A stretch of DNA of 64,000 nt, taken from contig MNCI01004586.1 of assembly GCA_015680685.1 (NCBI GenBank), positions 62,001 to 126,000 on the forward strand, in the 5' to 3' direction. Source of the DNA: Gnetum montanum. Lineage: Eukaryota; Streptophyta; Gnetopsida; Gnetales; Gnetaceae. The notes under the pieces are model-generated. The model did not search any database. It saw nothing but the letters and a program-made list of their open reading frames with translations, and had not been told where the DNA came from. A program made the translations under genes and the position numbers. The number at the start of each line of letters is the position of its first letter. Within the stretch, counting starts at the first letter, position 1. This document shows positions 46,126 through 57,349 of this stretch, in pieces.

Positions 46126-46781
46126 CTTTGGATCTTTGCACTAGTTGTAAAAAAGATGGAGGACTTGGCCTTGTTAATTATTACAACCAGGGCATTTCTC
46201 GTGTAGCAAAATGGATTGCAAAGTGTATTAATGGAGATGATGTTTGGATGCTTCTTTTAAGTAACAAACTTATGAAAGGAAAATCGAAGAATAATAACAT
46301 TTGGTCTTCTAATAACTTTCTTCACTCACTTCTTTTTCCTCAAGCCATTTCTATTCTTGGTCCTTCAATTCTTAAACAAATTTGAAATGCATGGTGCAAG
46401 CTTAGTAAATATTGGAATTACAATCACATTGTAGTTTCAAAAGATATGCGTAAGAAAATTAGCCCATTATGGCTTTCTTTTAATGAAGAAGGTTAGGCTA
46501 CTAATGCCTTTAGATTATGTATCACTTGAAGTAGATTTGGTACCACTATAGTTTCTTGTATGCATATACATCATAGATGGATTACTTGAAATGAATCTAT
46601 TAGCCTCTATGGTTTAAATTGAAAGAGGAATAAGAATTTTGAAAAATGAATTTCAAATGTTAAGAATTTATTTAAAGTTGATAATAATTTGCATGAGGCA
46701 TTTCCAAATATACTTTTCCTTTTAATTCAAAAGTTGCTTATGAGATTATTACAAAGAATGATTTTTTCATAACAAATTCAG
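46126..46781 (+). pseudogene. LINE-1-type ORF2, second part (split LINE)
   Basis: Resumes in frame after element D: LDLCTSCKKDGGLGLVNYYN (the KxxGGLG motif that follows the FLW motif in plant LINEs), ISRVAKWIAKCI, and a 40-residue stretch ending LKQI before a stop. It continues with stops to NDFFITNS at 46781, where the solo LTR F was inserted. Confidence 0.78.
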
Positions 46782-47646
46782 TGATGAGTGGCGAGGTACC
46801 TCTACGCTCAACCATATGAATCACAAGCATTCACGTACAATTCGGTCAAATTCCATGGATGGGACTAGTTGTGGTATCTAGATTGTTATGTTTTGATCGT
46901 AGTTCGCTATCTTCCCATTTGAACTAGTGGTAGCATTGTCATGTATGGTTTAGTCCAAAGTGAGGTATATGATGTTGTCTAATTCTATGCTACTCCTAAT
47001 GATGACAAAGAGATGAATTAATTAAGCTACTAAACAATGGAGAGTAAAATCTAAACTAGCCTACATGCGATGAGTATCCACTCTTAATCATCCATACACA
47101 CCTTGGACTTTGTGATACTATTTCTGGGATTTCCAAGTGTATGTCACCAGGTGTGCAAAACAATACACTGTTGGATTACCAAGTACTTACACTTAAGCGC
47201 TCGTGACTAAGGCCTATGCATTCCGCTTAATGATAGGAATAGTAAATAGTAATAAATGGAAATGTTAACTAAAGAAAGTAATAAATAATTAACAATTAAA
47301 AGCAATAATAATCTAAGTGGATGCTACAATGATGGGAGTAATCTCGATCCTTATTTTTAGTCATGTAATGTGTCCAAGTACATCACACTTGAACAAAGGT
47401 GCCATATGATTACAAACATCACACTATGGGCATGCACTGGGAAAATAAGAGGACTGAAAAACAATCTACGAAGAAACTAACTGAAAACTGAAACTAAAAC
47501 TATTTTTTCTATCTATTGTTGTTCAAATCATGCACCCAAGTGTTGTATTTATAGGCTAGCATGAAGGAGACGATATCAGATATTTGACATCGCTTCTTGG
47601 GCTCCGATATCAAATATATTGAGATCGACAAATTCATGAATCATCA
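46782..47646 (-). mobile_element. Solo LTR F
   Basis: 865 bp, minus strand, TGATGATTCATGAATTTG to CCTCGCCACTCATCA. Flanked by TTCAG (46777-46781) and TTCAA (47647-47651), a 5-bp target duplication with one mismatch. It has the family TATA box (47557-47545), GATATC units and a TTGGTAATCC motif. No internal sequence, so LTR-LTR recombination removed it. It is closest to the LTRs of A and H. Confidence 0.87.
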
Positions 47647-48500
47647 TTCAACAAGGTCTGGAAAATATAATTATCATTACAATTTTGGATGAGGAAAATA
47701 AAAGATACTTGGAGAGCTCTTACATTTCCTAGAATTCTTATTTTTTATGGTGTCTTATTGATCAAGATTTTCCTATTGGCACTCATTTTAAACATATGAT
47801 AAATGTTTCTCCTCAATGTTTTCTTTGTAAAAGTGAAGATTCATTTTCTCATGTTTTTTAAGTGTCTTTTTGCTTAGCATGCTTTGAAATGGACATCTAG
47901 AATTTGTAATAACTTTCAACCAAGCATCAACGAAGTCATTCTTGATGATCAACTTGCTTTATCTACTTAATTTCTTTGCATTTGAAATTATCAATGGCTA
48001 CTTGTTCTCTACTCTATTGGGAAGCTTTAGTGTGCAGTTATTTTCCAGCAACATGAACATAATTATGATCTTTGTTTAGGTGTCATATACCAAATTCTCA
48101 AAGATGTCACTTTTTAGCTACAACTTCAAGAAAAAGTCTCCTAGTAAAAGCTGAAAAATTAATTTGTTTTATAGAGTATTCAATTTTTTTATTTTGTAAG
48201 CTCAAGGATGGGAAGCTTTCAAATTTTGTTGCTATTGGTTCTTTATTTCTAATTTTTGTATTCTTTTTTCTTTAAAGAGAGTTTTCTCCTTCTCTTTACA
48301 AGAAACACTTCAGTAAAAAGTGAAAACTTGTGAAGGTGCTTCTAAATAAGGACAAGGCCTGATCCTTTTTCCTACCCAAGAGGGAAGGTTTTTTAGGATT
48401 GGTTGCAAGGATCAAAACTTGAAAATGCATGCCAAAATTTTTTTTAGGCTCTCTCTTTGATGATCTTATGTACTCTATGCTTTTTTAATAATATTATTTG
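47647..48500 (+). pseudogene. LINE-1-type ORF2 C-terminus with zinc-binding RT-associated domain
   Basis: Reads on from part two: RILIFYGV, LIDQDFPIGTHFKHM, SPQCFLCKSEDSFSHVF, the CxxC...H pattern of the zf-RVT domain at the end of plant LINE ORF2. Many stops. The 3' end has a long T/A-rich UTR and finishes near TTTTTTAATAATATTATT at about 48483-48500, an L1-like tail. Confidence 0.7.
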
Positions 48501-49100
48501 ACAAACCCCTGATATAGTTAGAAGTTTTGATTTTGACAAATAGTATACTAATAAAAAAACTACAATTCATCTTATAATTACTCTAGTCTTTAATTCAAAT
48601 TCTAGTAGATATGTTAGTGAGGTATTATTCAATTAATTAGAGCATCCATTTCATGATTTTTGATTCATAATTTTGATTTCAACAAGTATCCTGATGATAC
48701 ACACTAAGTTGGCTCTTCCATTTACCAGCCTACCTAAATCTTAATATTGCATGGATTATTATGTACATTGCTTTGGATTGTAACTTTTAGGTTTATGTAG
48801 TTGATAAGTTATCATCCACAAAGTATCCATACACAACGATTTACCTAAGCCATTTATAGTCTTATGAATTTATCATGTTCGTTCTAGGATTATCAACGTC
48901 ACAATCGACAATATAACTTATAATTACCCTAATAAAATTGAGCTTGAAGTTTTTAAACCAAAAATCTTAACATTAAAAAGAACACCTCATTATTATTTTG
49001 AACGTTATAATTTCTGTGAACGATGACCAGTTGTCCACGTAAGACATGCCAACGTAAGTATCTAACTCTATTAACATAAAACATTCAACCCGGAAACCTC
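48501..49100. other. Intergenic interval
   Basis: AT-rich unique sequence with no frame or repeat that I recognise. It lies between the LINE tail and the CpG-richer region of the probable host gene. Confidence 0.5.
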
Positions 49101-50076
49101 AAAGCACGTGCTTTCACGTTCTACCCAACGGGTAGAACATGAGCACAAAATCCCAAGGTTAGCTCATTGAAATGTAAATTCGGAGATAAAGTGAATCAAA
49201 TTAAAGAAATCGAATATACGAATTCCCGAAAGCACGGGTCACTGGAGGTACAAGCTTCAAGTGTTAACGGCTAGGAATTCAAATGCGGAGAATAACGGAA
49301 TGCTGATGACACACTTTCCAAAATTTCAACATGGTGCGAAGTCGGTGGTCGTATCAGTCGTATGGGCGGGAAGGAACTATACGCTGCAGCGAGGCCGGAC
49401 CTTTCCGAAGGTTTTCGACCTCGTTCCTGTTCTTGTTGGCTATCTGCAATTTCTTTGTTTGCTAAATTATGCAGGCTTTTGTACAAGAGATACGAGAGTG
49501 TAACTTTCGCGAAAGTGGATTTTCCTCGGACTACGACGATGGGAATTTTGAGCATAGATAAACTGAAGTTTCTTTCTGCGTTTTCAATTGAGCGAACGCA
49601 ATAGGGCTGAAGGAAGCGGAGTAGAAGAAGCGCTAGTTTACTCTTTCCAGGGTTTCGAATTGAATTGCATGGAATCCCTCGGTTTTGAGGAGACTGTTTG
49701 CTACTCGGTTTTCTGGAGACTGTTTGCTATTTAGGTAGGTTTTCGTAGAAGAGATAAGAGAATGTACCTTTCGCTAGCGTTTTTTTTTAATTAGGTTTTC
49801 CTGAGACTCTGTGGATTTGAAATTTGAGCATGAGTTAACGGATTTTTGCTTTGGGGGTTTCAATTGAGCGAACGCAATAGGGCTGGAGGGAAGCGGAGGA
49901 CCAGCTATTCTATATCTTTACTTTTTCCTGTTTGTGAATTGGCTGCTAGGAATTGTAGTCCGCAGCATGCTTTGAAGCCTCCTCCGAGGGCGTTTCTCCA
50001 CTTACAGAAGAACCGGCGTTTGCCAGAGGCCCGGTGAGGTGGCGTCAGCTTCCTGTTTTCCTTCAGGAGGTGAGGG
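49101..50076 (+). promoter_or_regulatory. Probable 5' region and first (untranslated) exon of a host gene
   Basis: Base composition changes abruptly: CpG, GCG and CGA are common here while they are depleted in the surrounding transposons. A 276-bp-offset tandem duplication is present (TTTCAATTGAGCGAACGCAA at 49583-49602 and again about 49859-49878). Short open frames (for example 49261-49503) do not resemble any protein I know, and the stretch is probably mostly 5' UTR. A strong donor-like GGG|GTGAGTTC occurs at 50077 after GGAGGTGA. Start codon and transcription start are undefined. Confidence 0.4.
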
Positions 50077-53000
50077 GTGAGTTCCTTTCTACCACTGCAT
50101 CCTGGTAGTTATGGCTCTATTGCTTGAAAAGGGTTTTACTGCTGTAGATCAATAGGACCTGCTACGATACAAAATTTGAATCAACAAATTTCTTGAATGG
50201 TCTACGGTGTTTTCGTTTAGGGTTTAATGCAAGAAATTAGAAATGTCTTTGCAATTTGCATTTGGTTAAATGGTAAATGCGCAATGCCGTTTTTGAGTAC
50301 GAGGAAAAAACATTCGAATAAAGGTTGAAGAAAGGCTAAAATATATTTGGTTGTAATACCAATTGAACACCTTTGTAGGTTGTCGCTTGTGACGTGTGTT
50401 TTGCATGGCTATCAGGAGAAAAGCTTTTTTTGGCATCCAAGATGCAATACGTGTTAGTGGTATACATGTTTTTCTTTGTTAACCAATACTGTTATCCTGG
50501 TCTTTGATATTGATTCCTTTGTTCAATTGATATGTAATAAACTTCTGAATAAATATCTTGCCAAGTTGTTTTATTAACTGGAATAACTTATTTATTTCAG
50601 GACACTAATTCAAGAATTTATATGGAACTTCTTTTATAGCTTTTTTGACGTCCATAACCTTTTTAAATGGTTGTTACAATTATCACATTCGTGAACTGGT
50701 TTATTTTTGTATTTTCTTTCGATGGTAAAAATTCGGGAGGCTTACTATATAATTCCAACTTCAAGATAATGTTTAATAAAACTTATATGTTGATTAGAAT
50801 TTTATCAGTAATGAATCTTTATAATCTTCATTTGTTGTGATTGGATGTATCTCTAGTATTAGTGCTGTGAAATGAGTAATATGGACATTTTGTTCCTCCA
50901 CCAAAGTCTCCTTTGTTATGCAAATCATCAGATGTTTAACCACTAGGGCAACGGGAATCTTCAGCCAATAACCATGTGACTTATGCTTTCTGAGAAAATA
51001 TCATCTTTCTTCTAATATTTTTTTCCAATGAAGTCTGATAAGTAGAAATATCTTTATAGTGCTCAGTTTAGAGCAATTATTATATTTTGTCTGTGATCTT
51101 TGCTATTAATGTGGTATAAATTATAGTTGATTTTATAATTCATCTTTATACCTGCAGAATGTTTAGGCTGATGGCTATTTTTGTGTTGGAAATGGAAATG
51201 TTTTCATCTCTTTGATAGAAGAGGTAATCAAAATGTTGAAGGGTATTTGAACCTTGATATTGCCCATTTTGTTGAAATATCTGCTTTTACTATATTTTGA
51301 ATTAACTGAAAGCAACCCTAATTTGAGGCAGATTATTAATTGCTTTACTACTGTTTGTGAGCAGCTTCGTACCTGAAGCTGCAAATGTAAAGCAGATAAT
51401 TTCTCGCTATCATATTAAGGTATTCTTTTGTTGTCTATATTGATTTCATTTTTATTTTGAAGATTGCTTGTCAAAGCATTTCCATCAATCTGTATGCTCT
51501 CTCTTATCCGTTTCCTTATGTTTTGTTTCGTGACGTTATTTTACTAATAAAATATTCTTTTAAACTGTACCAACAAAAAAGGCTTGGTAGTATGTGAGCC
51601 AGACGCTGAAAACTAGGGGTAGCGGCAACCCATTTCCTATTTGCATCTTAAACATTTTATTTGTATCTTTGATTCTTCATCCTTGTTTCAATTCCTACTG
51701 GGGTATTTGAAAGTCTTCTTCATTACATAGGTTTATGGTGATGGTATTTAAGTCACCTTCAATTTTCCTCAGGCACACTTAGGCTGAAACACCTAGTCAA
51801 ATTCTGAAGCAGCACAGTTGTTGATTGGACTGTCTAGGGGTATAAAGCATTAACGTAGGCCTAGAGTTCAAATATTTTCTACTAGGTGTAACCATCCATT
51901 GTCATGTTATTAACATATGTATGTTTTTTTTGGGTAATATTATTGTATTAACAGAACCTGTAGGATCATTTGCAATAGGGGAAAGCCTTACAGTTGCTAG
52001 TTTCACTTGGTGAGCAATCCACTCACCATTAGACTATGATTTTGTTCTTGAACTCCAAAGCTTAATTGCTGTTAAAATTTCAATTTTGGGTATTGGAACC
52101 TGAAATAAGTTGACTATAGGCCCAAGACATATAGGCAACATGATATATTAGAAGAATTATAGTGGAATATAATGATGCTTCAAGTGTGATTTGAACTAGC
52201 AATCCATTGTCTTAGACTATGGGCTAACCACTTGAGCCACCTATGACTGCCTATAACCTTAATTTTACTTGTCCCATATGTGTGTATGTCTGGAGAAACT
52301 TGATATGAAGATGCATTTTGTTCTATACTTATTTTTAATCCTTTTGTAGGGAAGTTTAGTGCAAAAAAATTGAATTTCTCATATATCTTTTAAATAAAAA
52401 ATCTCTATATAGTATGAAGTATATACCATATTGCTTATTTCCCACTATATGGATTTGTCTGTTTTGTTCTAGTTACAAAGTAAAGTCAAGATACACAATA
52501 CTGGTGCTGTACGTCAACAAAGATTTGATTTACTCTTCTAAATGTAGTCAGTCTGCCGTGTGTTTGCTTGGGTCACAACTTTGCATATTTTTGGTGTTCA
52601 GGAACTAGCTGCATTTTCTGTGCTATTTGTCTTCATCTCTTTGCATTATATTTTTTATTCTGATGATTAAGCATAAGCTTTATCATTTCTACAGGAGTAG
52701 GAGGCATCATGACTTTTATGAAATTTCACAATGCTTGAGAATCTGTTGTTATGAGTTATTACCTTGTGTTTCCCAGGAGTGTTTCATAGTATGATTAGTA
52801 ACCATTATTACCAACTTACTGGGACACTAACCCTTGCTTCTGTGGATTTGTCTGATTCTTAAAAAGAGCTCAAGAAAAATCATAGTTACGTTTTCATGTA
52901 TGTAGCTAATTTACAAACTTACAATGTACATTTATGAGAATCAATTGATCAGGGCTTAATAGATGTTTTTTTCTCAATTTTTAGCCTAGTTCTCTGAATT

Positions 53001-53370
53001 GTTTAGATGGGGTTCAAGCACCTTTAAGTAAAAATTGATGACTGTAATCCTTTCATGACAATGGATATGGCAATTTAAATAAATCACTGAAAAGCAATAA
53101 TTACACATGAAGTTTATTTTAGAAACCTTGTCTCTTGTAACTTTGTATTTGTTTTTTCTCAAAGGATCATGATAGAGTTAAAAATTTTAATTTTTAAGTT
53201 TCTAAAGTTTTGCCAATAGAACAAGCTTATATGCCTTCCTTTTCCATACATGTCTAAATGCTAAAATTACCATACAGTGAAATGTTTTTACTTTGGTTGT
53301 CTTCAACTGGCTTCCTAGCTACTTAATATCATTATATTGAGGTTAATTAACTTTCTGTTTGTATCTTCAG
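50077..53370 (+). other. Probable intron region of the host gene, with one possible small exon
   Basis: T-rich plus-strand sequence, low in repeats. Candidate exon 51365-51419 (55 nt): preceded by TTTGTGAGCAG, followed by GTATTC, and open in one frame as FVPEAANVKQIISRYHIK. A second possible exon near 51160-51224 (CTGCAG | ... AGAAGAG | GTAATC) has stops in all frames and could only be untranslated. Neither is confirmed. Confidence 0.3.
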
Positions 53371-53442
53371 CATTTGGCAAGACAGCAGGCTCAAAGGGAA
53401 GAGGAACTTGGTCAATGTCATCAACACATTCAGGACCTACAG
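53371..53442 (+). CDS. Coiled-coil exon of an unidentified host gene (partial)
   Basis: 72 nt, exactly 24 codons, bounded by a good acceptor (CTTTCTGTTTGTATCTTCAG) and a donor (CAG|GTAAAC). The peptide HLARQQAQREEELGQCHQH plus IQDLQ is Gln/Glu/Arg-rich with a hydrophobic spacing expected for a coiled coil. CpG-poor but without any stop in this frame. I do not recognise the gene; the next exon is not visible, and the following 10 kb are transposons, so the gene probably continues past the window with a long intron. Confidence 0.5.
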
Positions 53443-53800
53443 GTAAACAAGTGTAATTGAAGTATAAGATGCTTTTTAATACCATGTTTTTTAAACCAAC
53501 ATCAAAAAATGGGATTAAACAAGGACCCCTTAGACACCTAACACCAACTAACAAGGACACATTAAGTGATGTCCCCCTTGAGCTAACACCCTTCAATGTC
53601 CCTAGAGGTGACCACCGGCAACAACACAATCCACGGAAAACTAAACTAATGGTGAACAAATAGAAAAACCCCCCATCCCGAAAGGCAGGACCAACAACCC
53701 ACACAAACCCAACCCATGTCATGCATCCCCCACTCGATGGGGTTAACGAGGAAGCTAAGCGTATCTACAATGCGGCTGGATCTGGACATGTAATAGGTCT
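53443..53800. other. Intron sequence before transposon block
   Basis: Short interval with no gene. It is more C-rich from 53580 on, where it is probably already part of the minus-strand retroelement that follows. The exact boundary is not visible. Confidence 0.35.
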
Positions 53801-53887
53801 AGTTGCTCACGAAGCTCCAGCGACTCCACAAAAGTAGCGGCCTGTTGGAAATTTTTAAAAGTTTTGACCTTTTGCGTCCTTTCTTTT

Positions 53888-54199
53888 TCAGAATCCATCC
53901 CATCCAAGTGTATCCTTGTAGAAGCAAGCTTGATATGCCACCTCAGGTTCGGCCAATTTGTGATCCAATTGATATGTAGCTACACATAGGGGTAGTTTCC
54001 CTTGTTGAGCCACCTAGTTGCATTTTGTTTATGTGCTTTCTTCTTCAGAATCCATCCCATCCAAGTGCATCCTTGTAGAAGCAAGCTTGATATGCCACCT
54101 CAGGTTCGGCCAATTTGTGATCCAATTGATATGTAGCCACACATAGGGGCAGTTTCCCTTGTTGAGCCACCTAGTTGCATTTTGTTTATGTGCTTCCTT
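53888..54199. repeat. Direct tandem duplication, 157-bp unit x 2
   Basis: TCAGAATCCATCCCATCC... through GTTTATGTGCTT occurs at 53888-54044 and again from 54045, nearly identical. It lies in the C-terminal part of the minus-strand coiled-coil ORF, duplicating about 52 codons. Confidence 0.85.
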
Positions 54200-55165
54200 C
54201 AATCACTCCTTTTGCTCCTCATCCTCCTGGTGCTCTTGCTTCTTTTGTGCCTCCACCACCCTCTTGGCCTCCTTTCAGTGTGCCTCTTCCTATTCCATTT
54301 CGTCCCTCACTTCCTACCTAATTCGCTCCTCTAGCTCTGTCACAGCTACTACTTGTGATTTCTCTTTCCAACATAGCTCTTCCTAATGACGTGCACAAAG
54401 TTCTTCCATTTGGCATTGGAAGGTGGCCTCTCAGGCTTCCCATTTGGCCTTCTAGATACGATGCTCATTTGATCTAGCTTCCTCCTGTATCTTCCTTTAT
54501 GCTTGTTTCATCAAGTCCTCTCAAGGTTAACCCTCCTGTAGCATGTCCTTGGCTTGCCTAGATTGTTCCATAGTCATAAGGGCTAAAACAACACATCCCT
54601 CCGGTATCTCTATTTGTTGAACACCAGACAACCTTTAGCGTTGCCTATACACCATATGGTAAGTGACCATATTTGCCAAGTCCATATCCTGCATTTTAGG
54701 AACAAGGTGAGCCACATGCCACAGGGCAAGGATGAGCCCAGAATGTTGCCCAAGCCTTCTTCGATTTAATGAAGCCAAAAAGAACTCAAGGATATTCATA
54801 GATTGTCCCATTTTGAGGCACTTCAGAAGTACGAAATGCACTCCTTGGAGTTTCCAGACGTTACCCATCTATGCGAAGAACCTTTCAACCAACTTAGCGA
54901 CTTGCTACCATAACAGTGGTAGTTTGGACTTAGGGATTTGTCCACTAACTATCCTTGGGTATAGCCTAGAAAAGGGATGTTGGACATCCCCCAGCCCATG
55001 CATTGTTGAATCCATCGTTTGACATGCTAGTGGCACCCTCAAAACCCTAGCCAAAGCTTCCTCAATCAACTCAATGGTAACCCCTTGAAAAACAATGAAA
55101 TTGTTTTGCCAGTTTGCGAAAAAAATTTCATCAAGTAGGTGGGGATCCCCCAACAGATGCGACAA
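53890..55165 (-). pseudogene. Retroelement-type ORF: globular domain + coiled coil, decayed
   Basis: Minus-strand frame from 55165 with several stops: LLDEIFFANWQNNFIVFQGV, LIEEALARVLRVPL, KLPLLW.QVAKLVERFF, VHFVLLKCLKMGQSMNILEF. It is followed from about 54560 by a long Glu/Lys/Gln/Arg-rich helical part (VVEAQKKQEHQEDEEQKE, ELEERIR.EVRDEME). The pattern 'W...V.GV.I.L.EE.LA.VL.VPL' recalls uncharacterised plant retroelement proteins. The architecture, globular then coiled coil, parallels ORF3 of the LTR family, although I see no clear residue-level homology. It sits just downstream of a LINE; whether it belongs to that LINE or to another element is unresolved. Confidence 0.45.
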
Positions 55166-55179
55166 GAACCTCGCCCATC

Positions 55180-56349
55180 CAACTCATTGCACTAGGTCCC
55201 ACAGCTCTGTATTTTCCTAAAAATGGCAGCAAGAAGGTTTGAAGGACGGTGTCATATCCATTGCAGCAACCACTTCTCTCCACAATCTAAACCCTTATGC
55301 AGCCACTTGTGTTGGCAATAGAAGCAACACTTGTCTGAAAACCAGCTGATTACGTGCCTTCCACAAGCACTAGAGGATGGTCATTGCAAATGAATCCCCA
55401 CTTAAAATAATTAGCCATTCAATCTCGACACTACACCACATTGTCGCATTGTACACACACTCGAAAGCCAAGTTTTAACAAGTTTTTGAAGCATGTCCAC
55501 ATGTTGGACAAGTGTCCTCAATGCATAGGCCTCATCATTTTAATTCAGCCCTGACTAGGATGGCAGCTGATTAATGAGCTACATAAAAACCTTTATTTTT
55601 TTCGATAAGTGTCCCATCCACACCTGCCGCTAGCCAAGCACTGTAAGGAATTGCCTTGAGACTATGTCTTTCAATTGTAAGTGGAGCCACCTCCTCTACA
55701 TCATAACATGGATGTGGTGGCAAATGGAATGCTAGAGTCTTGAATCTTGCTTGTTGGCATTCCATAGTTGATATTTTTGTCATATGATCCATATCCATAG
55801 AACTGTCTGCGTGTCAGGGCTCATTATGTGGTGTGCCAGCTGTTGCAGTCCTATTGTCACTAGAGCAGCAAATTTTAAAATCCCCAGACCAGCCGCCATC
55901 TTTGGCTGTGCAACCGTATCCCACCCCACAAGATGGATATGCTTCCCTCCTTTTCCCCTTGACCAAATGAAGGTTTGAATCAATTGATCTAGTTTGTTAC
56001 TGAACTTAGAGGGGGAGGGGGGTGGCAATGGAAGTCATAAATCGGGCAACTACAAATAGCATCAAAGAAGCTAACAAGATTCACCCTTCATGGGTTAAGA
56101 AACATGTGGTCCAATGCTTGATCTGTCATTGGATGTGTTTGAGAACCTGAACCCATGTTCTTTTTTGGCTCCATGCGAACATGGGAAACCCCAAATATCA
56201 GTCTTCATTGGTACTAGGCAACAACTCTAGAGTTTACATGATACAAGCTTGAACCTGGGAATCAATATTCACAATGTAAAGCACCGATTTAGCCCTATTC
56301 ACCTCAAGCCTAACCTCCCCCGCCATGTGCAAGAGCACCCGATCCAAGG
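55180..56349 (-). pseudogene. LINE-1-type ORF2, C-terminal half (second LINE)
   Basis: Minus strand: LEVNRAKSVLYIVNID, YLGFPMF (the plant LINE YLGxPL motif), SNKLDQLIQTFIWSRGKGG, VGWDTVAQPKMAAGLGILKF (W...C.PK..GGLGI motif), then a C..CGH ... NATMWCSIEWLI ... LWKARNQLVFRQ region, the zf-RVT and terminal part. Stops in frame. The 5' edge is cut by element H at 56350; about 20 bp of LINE remain beyond H (62994-63013). Confidence 0.75.
56345..56349. other. Target-site duplication of element H (left copy)
   Basis: CAAGG, repeated at 62989-62993. Confidence 0.85.
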
Positions 56350-57338
56350 TGATGTGTGATGAGGTACCCGTATGCCCAACCATACAAATCACAAGTGTTC
56401 ATGCATGATCCAGTCAAATTTCGTGGATAGGACTAGTTGTGGTATTTAGATCGTTATGTCTTGATTGCAGTTTGTTGTCTTCCCACTTGGACTAGTGGTA
56501 GCTTTATCACATATGATTTAGTCCAAAGTGAGGCATATGATAATTGATGTTATTCGGCTTTATGCTACTCCTAATGATAATGAAGAAATTAGTTATTAAG
56601 CTAACTAAAAATGGACAGTAAAGTCTAAACTAACCAACGTGCGATGAGTGTCCATTCCAAGCTTGTCGTACACATCCTAAACCCATGTATCCACTACTAG
56701 GATTACCAAGCGAATACATGTTTATGCTCGAAATTGGTCATGCTCATTTCTCACCAATTCATTAATATGCATAAAAATATAAATATTAACTAAGTACATG
56801 AAAAGTAAATTGCATGGAAAGTAAATCTAATTTAAGTCAAAGTGTTGCAATGAATAAGAATCAATCTTGATCTTATTGTCGTTCACGGAATGTGTCCAAG
56901 TACATTACCACTCAAATAAGACACCGTACAACTAACTCAGATCCACACTGTGAGCGCTCACTGAGTTAAGACTATGAAATCAAACTACAAGAGTTTGGCT
57001 ACTCTATTGACAAAACTATGCCCAAATTATGTGCCCAAGCGCTATATTTATAGGTTGGCACACATCCCACGATATTAGATATCCGACATTGCATCTTGGC
57101 CCCTGATATCAAGGCTCTGATATCAGACATCCGATATTAGACAAAAATTAACTTTTTATTCAAACAGATGTAACAACATGCATTGAGGCATCTGTGTCAA
57201 GGCATCTACGTTGGTGCATCTACCTCAACACGGTTGCGTCAATGCGGCCAATAGATGCGATGACATGCGTCGAGGCATTTGCATTGAGGCATCTGCCTCA
57301 ACATGGCTATATCAATGTAGCCAACTAATGCTTCAACA
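56350..57338 (-). repeat. 3' LTR of element H
   Basis: 989 bp. The minus-strand start is TGTTGAAGCATTAG where the 5' LTR has TGATGAAGCATTAG. U3 carries a GAGGCATCTGC/GATGCGATGACATGC-type minisatellite (57325-57175) followed by GATATC units (57145-57070), TATA box near 57056-57045 and a single TTGGTAATCC motif (56713-56695). Confidence 0.87.
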
Positions 57339-57349
57339 TACCCCCATGA
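57339..57349 (-). other. Polypurine tract of element H
   Basis: Minus strand TCATGGGGGTA immediately before the 3' LTR; AACTTGAGGATGAGTTTTCA lies upstream. Confidence 0.65.

Noticed and set aside
49261-49604. Overlapping open frames on both strands as first coding exons
   Set aside because: They overlap in several frames, show no domain and are probably a consequence of higher GC content in a 5' untranslated region.
53315-53722. Minus-strand open frame of 135 codons as a gene
   Set aside because: It crosses the plus-strand exon with good splice signals and changes composition halfway, so it is a chance frame.
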